A stretch of 64,000 nucleotides of DNA from Vibrio zhanjiangensis (GTDB taxonomy: Bacteria; Pseudomonadota; Gammaproteobacteria; Enterobacterales; Vibrionaceae), in NCBI RefSeq assembly GCF_030161235.1, contig NZ_BSPW01000083.1, positions 1 through 64,000 on the forward strand. The letters run 5' to 3'. This document shows positions 51,803 through 59,550 of this stretch, in pieces; the stretch's first letter is position 1; every line of letters starts with the position of its first letter. Made by a program: the position numbers and the translations under genes. The notes under the pieces are model-generated. The model worked only from the letters and a program-made list of their open reading frames with translations, did no database searches and was not told the DNA's origin.

Positions 51803-52417
51803 ATGACCTACCAGCTACTAAAACTTGAAGCACTGCAAATTGACGAATCTGATGTTTTCTTTGAAGGGGTAATGCTTGCCGCCAATCTTGCAACCAAACC
51901 ACTAGACCCTGAGCTATGGCTGTCAGATATTTTTGCCGACAATGCGATGTCCATAAAAGCAGAGGTTGAGCATCATATCCACAAACAATATGCTTGTCTA
52001 AAGCGCAATGAATACTCAGTATTGTCACTACTTGATGTGACCCAAAGAGATGAGCAGCTGGCAGATTTTGCTGAAGGTTTTATGACATTGTGGCCTACGA
52101 TTGAGGGGCACTGGCAAGAGACTGTGTCTGGTGATGGTTCGTTAAGAATGCTGCAAGCATTGCTGACTACTTTTATGCTGGCCATTGATGAAGACCAAAC
52201 ACAGGCTGAGATGAAAGCGGCTGGAATCGAATCACCTCCGGCATTAGACGATTTGGTTGGTCAACTGGATTTAATGATCAATGAAGTGGCGCATGCGGCT
52301 GATGAAGTTATGCTAGGTGCGAAAGCACAGTCAGTGAATCCGTTTAAGGATGTTGGTCGCAATGATCAGTGTCCGTGTGGTAGCGGAAAAAAATTCAAAC
52401 AGTGCTGTGGTCAATAG
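51803..52417 (+). CDS. YecA/UPF0149-like protein with SEC-C zinc motif
   Basis: A 204-residue protein has a helical UPF0149/YecA domain (about 10-165) and a C-terminal SEC-C zinc finger (GRNDQCPCGSGKKFKQCCG). SEC-C modules bind SecB or ribosomes in other proteins. The exact role is unknown; association with ribosomes or translocation substrates is plausible. Confidence 0.8.
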   Translation: MTYQLLKLEALQIDESDVFFEGVMLAANLATKPLDPELWLSDIFADNAMSIKAEVEHHIHKQYACLKRNEYSVLSLLDVTQRDEQLADFAEGFMTLWPTIEGHWQETVSGDGSLRMLQALLTTFMLAIDEDQTQAEMKAAGIESPPALDDLVGQLDLMINEVAHAADEVMLGAKAQSVNPFKDVGRNDQCPCGSGKKFKQCCGQ

Positions 52418-52497
52418 AACAAAGTTGACCAGAATCGGTCATAGATCATGAAATCAAGATGTAAAGTTGTATTTTTCCCCAGATAGGATCGAAAAGA

Positions 52498-53094
52498 ATG
52501 AAAAAATTTGCTGTGCTACTTCTGCTGAGTTTTTCTGTGATGGCTGCCCCTAAAGATGAGCTGAGTAAACGGCTACAAATGTCTGATGGGTTCAGTGCCA
52601 ATTTTACTCAGCAATTAATCAGCCCAGAAGGAGAAGTGTTAACCCAAGGGGCTGGGAAAGTGGATATTTCAAGACCAAGTCTATTTCGTTGGGAAACCAC
52701 CTCGCCAGATGAAAATTTATTAGTGTCTGATGGAAAATCACTTTGGTATTACAGTCCTTTTATACAACAGGTCAGTATTTATTCTCAGGAGCAAGCGATA
52801 GAACAAACGCCGTTTATTTTGCTCACTCGTAATCGAGCTAGTGATTGGGACAGCTATAAGGTTTCACAACAAGGCGATCTTTTTACATTACTTCCAACTG
52901 CGGTAGAGAGCAACCAAGGTACATTCAAGCTTGAAATTGATAAAAAAGGTGCGGTCAAAGGTTTTAGTGTGATAGAGCAAGATGGTCAAAAGAGCGAGTT
53001 CAAATTTAATAATATAAATTTGTCTAAGCCAAGTGCCGATTATTTTACCTTTAGTGTCCCTGAGGGGGTGGAGGTCGATGACCAAAGGAAGTAA
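52498..53094 (+). CDS. lolA: Outer-membrane lipoprotein carrier
   Basis: A 198-residue periplasmic chaperone with a signal peptide (1-16, SVMA-AP) and the LolA half-barrel (SANFTQQLISPEGEVL, GAGKVDISRPSLFRWE, DGKSLWYYSPFIQQV). It moves lipoproteins from LolCDE to LolB; the VolA lipoprotein in this window would be one passenger. The stop is 2 bp before the rarA start. Confidence 0.95.
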   Translation: MKKFAVLLLLSFSVMAAPKDELSKRLQMSDGFSANFTQQLISPEGEVLTQGAGKVDISRPSLFRWETTSPDENLLVSDGKSLWYYSPFIQQVSIYSQEQAIEQTPFILLTRNRASDWDSYKVSQQGDLFTLLPTAVESNQGTFKLEIDKKGAVKGFSVIEQDGQKSEFKFNNINLSKPSADYFTFSVPEGVEVDDQRK

Positions 53095-53096
53095 GA

Positions 53097-54443
53097 GTGA
53101 GTAATTATTGTTTGGATTTTTCTGGGCAAGAGGACTTTCGACCTCTTGCCGCTAGAATGAGGCCCAAAACCCTCGAAAATTATATAGGTCAGGCGCATAT
53201 ATTAGCTCAAGGTAAACCCTTGCGTCGTGCACTGGAGTCTGGGCATTTGCATTCCATGGTTCTTTGGGGACCGCCCGGCACAGGTAAGACGACGTTGGCC
53301 GAAATTGCTGCCCGCTATGCTAATGCAGAAGTCGAGCGTGTGTCTGCTGTAACGTCGGGGGTTAAAGATATTCGTTTCGCAATTGAAAAAGCTCGAGAGA
53401 ACCAAATGGCGGGTAAGCGAACGATTTTGTTTGTTGATGAAGTTCACAGGTTTAACAAATCTCAGCAAGATGCTTTTTTGCCCCATATTGAAGATGGCAC
53501 GATAACCTTTATTGGTGCGACCACAGAAAATCCGTCATTTGAATTAAATAACGCTTTATTGTCACGCGCTCGTGTGTATAAGCTTACTTCTCTTTCCGTA
53601 CAAGAGATTTGTCAAGCGCTTGAACAAGCCATTTGCAATGACGAAGTAGGGCTAGGTAAGCTAAACGCTTATTTTGCTGACAATGTGCTTGAACGTTTAT
53701 CAGAGTTAGTAAACGGTGACGTACGTATGTCGCTAAACTACCTTGAATTACTTTATGACATGGCAACAGAAGATGAGACAGGCACCAAACAAATTACCTT
53801 ATCTCTGTTGGCCGAGGTGGTAGGAGAAAAGGTTTCTCGTTTTGATAACAAAGGCGATATTTGGTATGACCTGATATCTGCTGTTCACAAGTCGATTAGA
53901 GGATCAGATCCAGACGCAGCATTATATTGGGCTGCGAGAATGATGGTTGCAGGTTGTGACCCTTTGTATATTGTTCGCCGTTTGCTGGCAATTGCATCTG
54001 AGGATATTGGCAATGCGGATCCAAGAGCAATGCAAGTCGCATTATCAGCATGGGACTGTTTTACTCGTGTTGGCCCTGCAGAGGGTGAAAGAGCCATCGC
54101 TCAAGCTATTGTTTATCTGGCCTGTGCGCCTAAAAGTAATGCGGTATACACAGCTTGGAAGCAGGCACTCAGTGATGCTCACAATCAACCGGAGTTTGAA
54201 GTACCTGTTCATCTTCGTAATGCACCTACGAGATTGATGAAAGATCTCGGTTATGGAGAAGAATATCGTTATGCCCATAACGAGGAGGGGGCTTATGCGG
54301 CCGGTGAAAACTATTTCCCTCCAGAAATGCGTGATACGCAATATTACTTTCCGACAAAGCGAGGATTAGAGGTAAAAATTGCGGAAAAGTTAGAATATCT
54401 AGCGAGTTTAGACGCAAAAAGCCCACAAAAGCGCTATGAATAA
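53097..54443 (+). CDS. rarA: Replication-associated recombination AAA+ ATPase
   Basis: A 448-residue clamp-loader-like ATPase (RarA/MgsA, Werner helicase interacting protein family) acts at stalled forks. The GTG start at 53097 is 2 bp after lolA. Walker A GPPGTGKTTLA, Walker B ILFVDEVHRF and the tetramerisation domain region (RGSDPDAALYWAARM; GNADPRAMQVALSAWD) are present. lolA-rarA-serS order is conserved in gammaproteobacteria. Confidence 0.95.
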   Translation: MSNYCLDFSGQEDFRPLAARMRPKTLENYIGQAHILAQGKPLRRALESGHLHSMVLWGPPGTGKTTLAEIAARYANAEVERVSAVTSGVKDIRFAIEKARENQMAGKRTILFVDEVHRFNKSQQDAFLPHIEDGTITFIGATTENPSFELNNALLSRARVYKLTSLSVQEICQALEQAICNDEVGLGKLNAYFADNVLERLSELVNGDVRMSLNYLELLYDMATEDETGTKQITLSLLAEVVGEKVSRFDNKGDIWYDLISAVHKSIRGSDPDAALYWAARMMVAGCDPLYIVRRLLAIASEDIGNADPRAMQVALSAWDCFTRVGPAEGERAIAQAIVYLACAPKSNAVYTAWKQALSDAHNQPEFEVPVHLRNAPTRLMKDLGYGEEYRYAHNEEGAYAAGENYFPPEMRDTQYYFPTKRGLEVKIAEKLEYLASLDAKSPQKRYE

Positions 54444-54539
54444 GTGTCTTTTTTGGATACATTTGTCAGGGTATTTACTAAAGCGCTTGAGCACGACGTT
54501 TAAGCGTAATTTTCACTACATCAAAGCATAGGATTAACA

Positions 54540-55847
54540 ATGCTGGATTCTAAATTACTTCGTACAGAGCTGGATGAAACAGCTGCAAAACTGGCGCGTC
54601 GAGGCTTTAAGCTAGACGTAGAGACAATCCGTACACTTGAAGATCAACGCAAGTCGATTCAAGTTGAAGTCGAAAATTTACAATCCACTCGTAATTCCAT
54701 CTCCAAGCAAATTGGTCAAAAAATGGCGGCTGGAGACAAAGATGGTGCAGAAGAAATAAAACAGCAGATTGGTACATTAGGTAGCGATCTCGAAGCAAAA
54801 AAAGTACAGCTAGCTGATATCCAGAATAAATTGGAATACATTACTTTATCGGTTCCTAACTTACCTGACGATGAGGTACCTGATGGCAAAGATGAGAATG
54901 ACAACGTAGAAATATCTCGCTGGGGTGAACCTAAAACCTATGATTTTGAAGTTAAAGATCATGTAGATTTGGGCGAGATGGGTGATGGCCTTGACTTTGC
55001 CTGTGCGACAAAAATTACTGGTGCCCGCTTTATTGTAATGAAGGGACAGTTTGCACGCCTTCACCGTGCTATTGCTCAGTTTATGCTTGATCTGCATACC
55101 GAAGAGCATGGTTATACAGAAGTGTATGTACCCTATCTAGTCAATTCTGACAGTTTATTTGGAACTGGACAGCTACCCAAGTTTGGGGAAGAGCTTTTTC
55201 ATACCGAGCCATTGACTGAAAAAGTCAATGATGAAGAGCCACGAAAGTTGTCTCTTATTCCAACAGCGGAAGTGCCCGTGACAAATATGGTTAGAGATAC
55301 CATAGTTGATGAAGCCGATCTGCCGATTAAAATGACGGCACATACCCCTTGTTTCCGTTCTGAAGCTGGTTCTTACGGCCGTGATACGCGTGGTCTAATC
55401 CGCATGCATCAGTTTGATAAGGTCGAACTGATTCAAATTACCAAACCTGAAGATTCAATGGCGGCTTTGGAAGAGCTGACGGGGCATGCTGAGAAAGTAT
55501 TGCAAATGCTAGAACTTCCGTATCGCAAGGTTGTTTTATGTACTGGTGATATGGGCTTTGGTGCTCGTAAAACTTATGATCTTGAAGTCTGGGTTCCAGC
55601 ACAAGAGACTTATCGCGAGATTTCTTCTTGTTCAAATACATGGGATTTTCAGGCTCGTCGCATGCAGGCCCGTTTTCGCCGTAAGGGTGAGAAAAAACCT
55701 GAGCTCGTGCATACACTAAATGGTTCAGGCTTAGCGGTTGGCCGCACTATGGTTGCAATATTGGAAAATAACCAAGAAGCCGATGGTCGCATCGCTATTC
55801 CTGCGGTACTGCAGAAATATATGGGTGGTGCAACGCATATTGGATAA
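54540..55847 (+). CDS. serS: Seryl-tRNA synthetase
   Basis: A 435-residue class II synthetase with an N-terminal antiparallel coiled-coil arm (about 28-105) that grips the long variable arm of tRNA-Ser. Class II motifs 2 and 3 are visible (TPCFRSEAGSYGRDTRGLIR; LNGSGLAVGRTMVAILEN). It also charges tRNA-Sec where present. Confidence 0.98.
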   Translation: MLDSKLLRTELDETAAKLARRGFKLDVETIRTLEDQRKSIQVEVENLQSTRNSISKQIGQKMAAGDKDGAEEIKQQIGTLGSDLEAKKVQLADIQNKLEYITLSVPNLPDDEVPDGKDENDNVEISRWGEPKTYDFEVKDHVDLGEMGDGLDFACATKITGARFIVMKGQFARLHRAIAQFMLDLHTEEHGYTEVYVPYLVNSDSLFGTGQLPKFGEELFHTEPLTEKVNDEEPRKLSLIPTAEVPVTNMVRDTIVDEADLPIKMTAHTPCFRSEAGSYGRDTRGLIRMHQFDKVELIQITKPEDSMAALEELTGHAEKVLQMLELPYRKVVLCTGDMGFGARKTYDLEVWVPAQETYREISSCSNTWDFQARRMQARFRRKGEKKPELVHTLNGSGLAVGRTMVAILENNQEADGRIAIPAVLQKYMGGATHIG

Positions 55848-55864
55848 AAGCACAATATAATCCA

Positions 55865-55891
55865 AAGCCAGCCCTGAAGGCTGGCTTTTTT
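55865..55891. terminator. Terminator of serS, possibly shared with the converging gene
   Basis: AGCCAGCC pairs with GGCTGGCT around CTGAA, followed by a T-run on the plus strand. Confidence 0.9.
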
Positions 55892-55897
55892 GCGTTC

Positions 55898-56728
55898 TTA
55901 TCCTCGCAACATAGGATATGTGTAAAAAATTAGGTGGCTAAAGTTAAATAAGAAGTGGATAAGAACGGCAGCCCATAACCTTCCAGTTAGATGAAAAACT
56001 AGCCCGTAGCAAAGCCCAGCTAGTGAAGCAAATATTATCAGCAGTGGGCCCCCTGCGAAATGAGCGGCACCGAATAAAAAACTCGTAATAACTAGGGCAA
56101 TATACAAACCAAATTTATCGGTTAGTTTTTGTTGAATGAAACCTCTAAATAGGGCTTCCTCGGATACGCTAGTAAACATTAAGTTATTAAATGCGAACAG
56201 CCACCACCAAGATGGAATAGTCAATTCAGGCTTGATTGCACCAAGTACCGATGCGATAGGTAGTAAAGAAAAAAGTAAAGTACAAACAATAAATAACGTT
56301 CGATAATTGGGTTTTCGTGGCGTGCCTAGTAAGTGCGGAAAGATGCATAGTAGTGCAAAAAATACGAGTGGTTTGTCCAAATTTATGTACATATTGAAAT
56401 CTGCACTGAGAGGACCAGCTTGAACTTTTTCTAGTACCTGAGGGTTATTAAAACCAGGGATTAGGTGAAGGAAAAGGAACACGCAAAATACCACAACAAC
56501 AGCAGATAAAATCGTTGGTGGGAGCCAGTTTTTGTCCCTTAGGTAGTATAGAGCTGTAAAAAATGTGCCAATAATCATCAAGCCAATTGGCGTTACAACG
56601 CCATAAAACATCCCACATAGAATAACCATGAAGAGAAGAATCGATGAAGCTTTATTTATCTTGAGAAAAGCTGCTGTTATTGAGATTGCGAGTATTAGCC
56701 AAATCCATAGATAGACGTCGATTTGCAT
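55898..56728 (-). CDS. CPBP-family (CAAX-like) intramembrane protease
   Basis: A 276-residue polytopic membrane protein with about eight spans. The ABI/CPBP motifs are present: EEALFRGFIQQKL (glutamate pair plus Arg), FGAAHF and a C-terminal HFLFNFSHL histidine region. Members cleave within the membrane or act as bacteriocin-immunity proteins; the target here is unknown. Confidence 0.85.
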   Translation of the reverse strand: MQIDVYLWIWLILAISITAAFLKINKASSILLFMVILCGMFYGVVTPIGLMIIGTFFTALYYLRDKNWLPPTILSAVVVVFCVFLFLHLIPGFNNPQVLEKVQAGPLSADFNMYINLDKPLVFFALLCIFPHLLGTPRKPNYRTLFIVCTLLFSLLPIASVLGAIKPELTIPSWWWLFAFNNLMFTSVSEEALFRGFIQQKLTDKFGLYIALVITSFLFGAAHFAGGPLLIIFASLAGLCYGLVFHLTGRLWAAVLIHFLFNFSHLIFYTYPMLRG

Positions 56729-56861
56729 ATTTTAAGCTCTTGTGTTTTTCAAAACCGAATCGACCGAATTGGTTGAATGGAACATATTCGATCAAATTTA
56801 TTCACAAGCCGATGAGTTATCGGCTTATTTGGTATAGCTTGTCCGAGCTACTAACTAATGG

Positions 56862-57878
56862 TCAAATAGACATCTCACCCCTAAGCACTTGCTGCATTTG
56901 CTCTTTGACCTGCTCATAGCTGAGGTTTTGACTCAACAAATAATGCAGTTTGGCCAGTGCCGCTTCAGGTGTCATATCGTATCCGCTGATCACACCTGCT
57001 TCAGCAAGAGCACAGCCTGTAGCATAGCCACCCATATTAACTTTGCCCGCTAGGCACTGAGTGAGGTTGACCACAATGACGCCACGTTCAGAAGCCTCTT
57101 TTAAATGGGATAAGAGCTCAGGATTTTGTGGAGCATTGCCTACACCAAAGGTCAATAAAATCATTGCATTGACTGGCTGCATTAAAGTATTGCGAATCAC
57201 TTCGTGAGAAATACCTGGGTACATGGTGATCACTCCAATCGGTTGCGGGGTGATGTCGTGTACTCTAAATGCTCCTACTGGTTGTTCATCAACCACAATA
57301 TCTTTGCTGATCTGAATATTGATGCCCGCTTCCAAAAGTGGTGGTATGTTTGGTGAAGTGAAAGCATCGAATCCATCTGCGTGCGATTTGGTGCTGCGAT
57401 TTCCGCGCATCAGTTTATTATTGAAGAAAAGCGTTACTTCGTTAATCGGATAGTTGGCGGCGATGTGAAGAGCATTAAGCAAATTAGCTTGACCATCAGA
57501 CCTTAGTTCCGCTAAGGGGATTTGTGATCCTGTTACAATCACAGGTTTCGCTAAGTTTTCCAGCATAAATGACAGAGCTGATGCTGTGTAAGCCATGGTG
57601 TCTGTGCCGTGCAATATGACAAATCCATCATATTTATCATAGTGTTTTCGAATATCATCGGCGATTTGTTGCCAATCTTTTGGTGTCATATCCGATGAAT
57701 CGATCAAAGGTTCGTATTCGTGGATGGTAAATTCTGGCATTTCAGGACGCTGGAACTCTGGCATGCTTGCCAACTGTTTTTCCATAAAGCCTGCTACAGG
57801 AACGTATCCGTGGTCATCAGACTTTTTCATGCCGATGGTTCCACCAGTGTAAGCGATATAAATATGTTTTCTTGCCAT
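56862..57878 (-). CDS. ansA: Cytoplasmic asparaginase I
   Basis: A 338-residue amidohydrolase hydrolyses asparagine to aspartate and ammonia. Catalytic Thr motifs YTGGTIGMKK (about 10-19) and ILHGTDTMAYTASALSFML are intact, and no signal peptide is present, matching the type I low-affinity cytoplasmic enzyme. It is divergent from the exported glutaminase gene, giving a small amide-nitrogen cluster. Confidence 0.95.
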   Translation of the reverse strand: MARKHIYIAYTGGTIGMKKSDDHGYVPVAGFMEKQLASMPEFQRPEMPEFTIHEYEPLIDSSDMTPKDWQQIADDIRKHYDKYDGFVILHGTDTMAYTASALSFMLENLAKPVIVTGSQIPLAELRSDGQANLLNALHIAANYPINEVTLFFNNKLMRGNRSTKSHADGFDAFTSPNIPPLLEAGINIQISKDIVVDEQPVGAFRVHDITPQPIGVITMYPGISHEVIRNTLMQPVNAMILLTFGVGNAPQNPELLSHLKEASERGVIVVNLTQCLAGKVNMGGYATGCALAEAGVISGYDMTPEAALAKLHYLLSQNLSYEQVKEQMQQVLRGEMSI

Positions 57879-58316
57879 TGCTTAAAACCAGTAAATGATA
57901 GGGGAACAGAGCCTGAGATTATATATCAATATAAGACAAGAAAAAGAGGAGATCACCTCACCAATGGGCTTTTATATTCCAAATCATCAATAAGATTATT
58001 ACTGCAGTGTTTCGATAGATAGTATTGCATTGTAAATAAGATAAGCGGTGTTTCAGAAAACTCCAAATGTACATGATAAAACCTGGTCAGACCAATATGG
58101 TGGAGATCTTTATGGTTTATAAAATGATGTAGGTTGCATTTTGCTAGAATCTGAACTTTTAGTGATTCAAATCGCTAAATTTAAAGAAATTAATGATTTA
58201 TCAATTCTTAATTGGCGAGTTGTTTTATTGTGTTTTTTGAAATATATGAAGCTTTACCTTCACATCGCCATGATATGAATTGTCGTTCGGATAGCCAATG
58301 TGTATTGAGGCATTAC
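57879..58316. other. Divergent intergenic region between ansA and glsA
   Basis: About 438 bp of AT-rich sequence containing both promoters. I see no RNA gene or operator that I can support. An upstream in-frame extension of glsA from 58212 is considered non-coding. Confidence 0.4.
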
Positions 58317-59318
58317 ATGCTTAGACTCTTTTTAATCTTTTCTACCTTGTTTTTGTCGTTGAGTAAAATGCCTGTGTTTGCCGGTCAGCTAGATGGGGAT
58401 CGACTTTGTGCGACAGCACAAGCGGCGTATTTGAAATATAGAAACTTAGATTCAGGCGAGAATGCCAATTACATTAAGGCGCTGCAAGCCGTTGATCCTA
58501 AAACATTTGGAATTTCAATAGTGACCGCTGATGGTCGTATATGTGAATTTGGTGATTATAACGCTGCCGTGTCTATCCAGTCCGTATCAAAAGTATTCAC
58601 CTTAGCTTTGTTGATGAGAGAGAAAGGCCCCAATTTTGTTGAGGAAACAATAGGGGTTCAACCTACAGGTATGCCTTTCAATTCCGTTTTGGCTATTGAG
58701 AATCAGCAGGGCTCACCATCGAATCCTTATGTGAATGCGGGTGCTATTTCTACCGTGAGTTGGCTAACACCTCAAAATGAGCCAGAGCTTTGGAAGGCAA
58801 TAAAAGAAAATATGGACAGCTTTGCGGGCAAAAAGCTTGCCGTTAACACAGATGTTCTTCAGTCAGAAATGGAGGATAACAAACGTAATCTTGGCATCGC
58901 AACCTTACTTGATTCATATGGAAAACTGGGAACCACTCCTCTCGATGCGGTTACTGCATATACAAAGCAATGCTCAGTGAATGTCACTTCCCACGACTTA
59001 GCGGTCATGGGCTCCGTTTTGGCTAATGACGGTTTGCACCCAATAACACATAAGCAAATACTCAAGAGTGATTATGTCCCGCATATACTGTCCTCGATGG
59101 TGATGTCAGGTGTTTACGACAACTCGGGGAGTTGGTTTTATGAAACTGGAGTACCCGCCAAAAGTGGTGTCGGTGGAGGGTTTATTGCAATTATTCCGGG
59201 CAAGATGTCTATCGGTGTGATTTCTCCACCACTTGATCAATTCGGTAATAGTGTTCGAGCTCAGAGAGCGGTCAGCTATATTATCAACCAGCTGAACCTG
59301 AACCCATACGCTAATTAA
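58317..59318 (+). CDS. glsA: Glutaminase with N-terminal signal peptide
   Basis: A 333-residue enzyme from ATG 58317, preceded by GAGG at 58307-58310; the 35-codon upstream extension has no ribosome site. Residues 1-20 form a signal peptide (LFLIFSTLFLSLSKMPVFA-GQ). The serine-dependent beta-lactamase-like fold is shown by SIQSVSKVFTLAL (Ser-x-x-Lys), NPYVNAGAIS and the C-terminal GVGGGFIAIIPGKMSIGV. It converts glutamine to glutamate and ammonia; export would place this outside the cytoplasm, unlike the E. coli enzymes. Confidence 0.9.
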   Translation: MLRLFLIFSTLFLSLSKMPVFAGQLDGDRLCATAQAAYLKYRNLDSGENANYIKALQAVDPKTFGISIVTADGRICEFGDYNAAVSIQSVSKVFTLALLMREKGPNFVEETIGVQPTGMPFNSVLAIENQQGSPSNPYVNAGAISTVSWLTPQNEPELWKAIKENMDSFAGKKLAVNTDVLQSEMEDNKRNLGIATLLDSYGKLGTTPLDAVTAYTKQCSVNVTSHDLAVMGSVLANDGLHPITHKQILKSDYVPHILSSMVMSGVYDNSGSWFYETGVPAKSGVGGGFIAIIPGKMSIGVISPPLDQFGNSVRAQRAVSYIINQLNLNPYAN

Positions 59319-59423
59319 GGCAAAGATTGATGTAAACATTAGCAAGGTGAATCGTTAGTATCAGAAATGAAGCAAAGATATTGGCTAGACTCAGATTTGG
59401 CGGTGAACCTTGCAATTGATGGG

Positions 59424-59467
59424 CTCTGTTTGCAAAAACAGAGGCAAAATAACGTAGCTATTTGCCT
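59424..59467 (+). other. Two adjacent hairpins between glsA and the hybrid kinase gene
   Basis: CTCTGTTT-GCAA-AAACAGAG (59424-59443, GNRA tetraloop) is followed by AGGCAAA/TTTGCCT (59442-59467), sharing two bases. No strong U-tract follows; termination of glsA or leader control of the kinase gene are both possible. Confidence 0.45.
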
Positions 59468-59550
59468 GTAATCTACTTCCCGAGTCTTCACACTTTTCCT
59501 ACACCCGACTATCCTTATTTTAAACATACAAAATAAGAGCTAGGTTTCAT

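Noticed and set aside
58212..58316. N-terminal extension of glutaminase
   Set aside because: The frame is open from 58212, but only the ATG at 58317 has a ribosome site and it gives a proper signal peptide.
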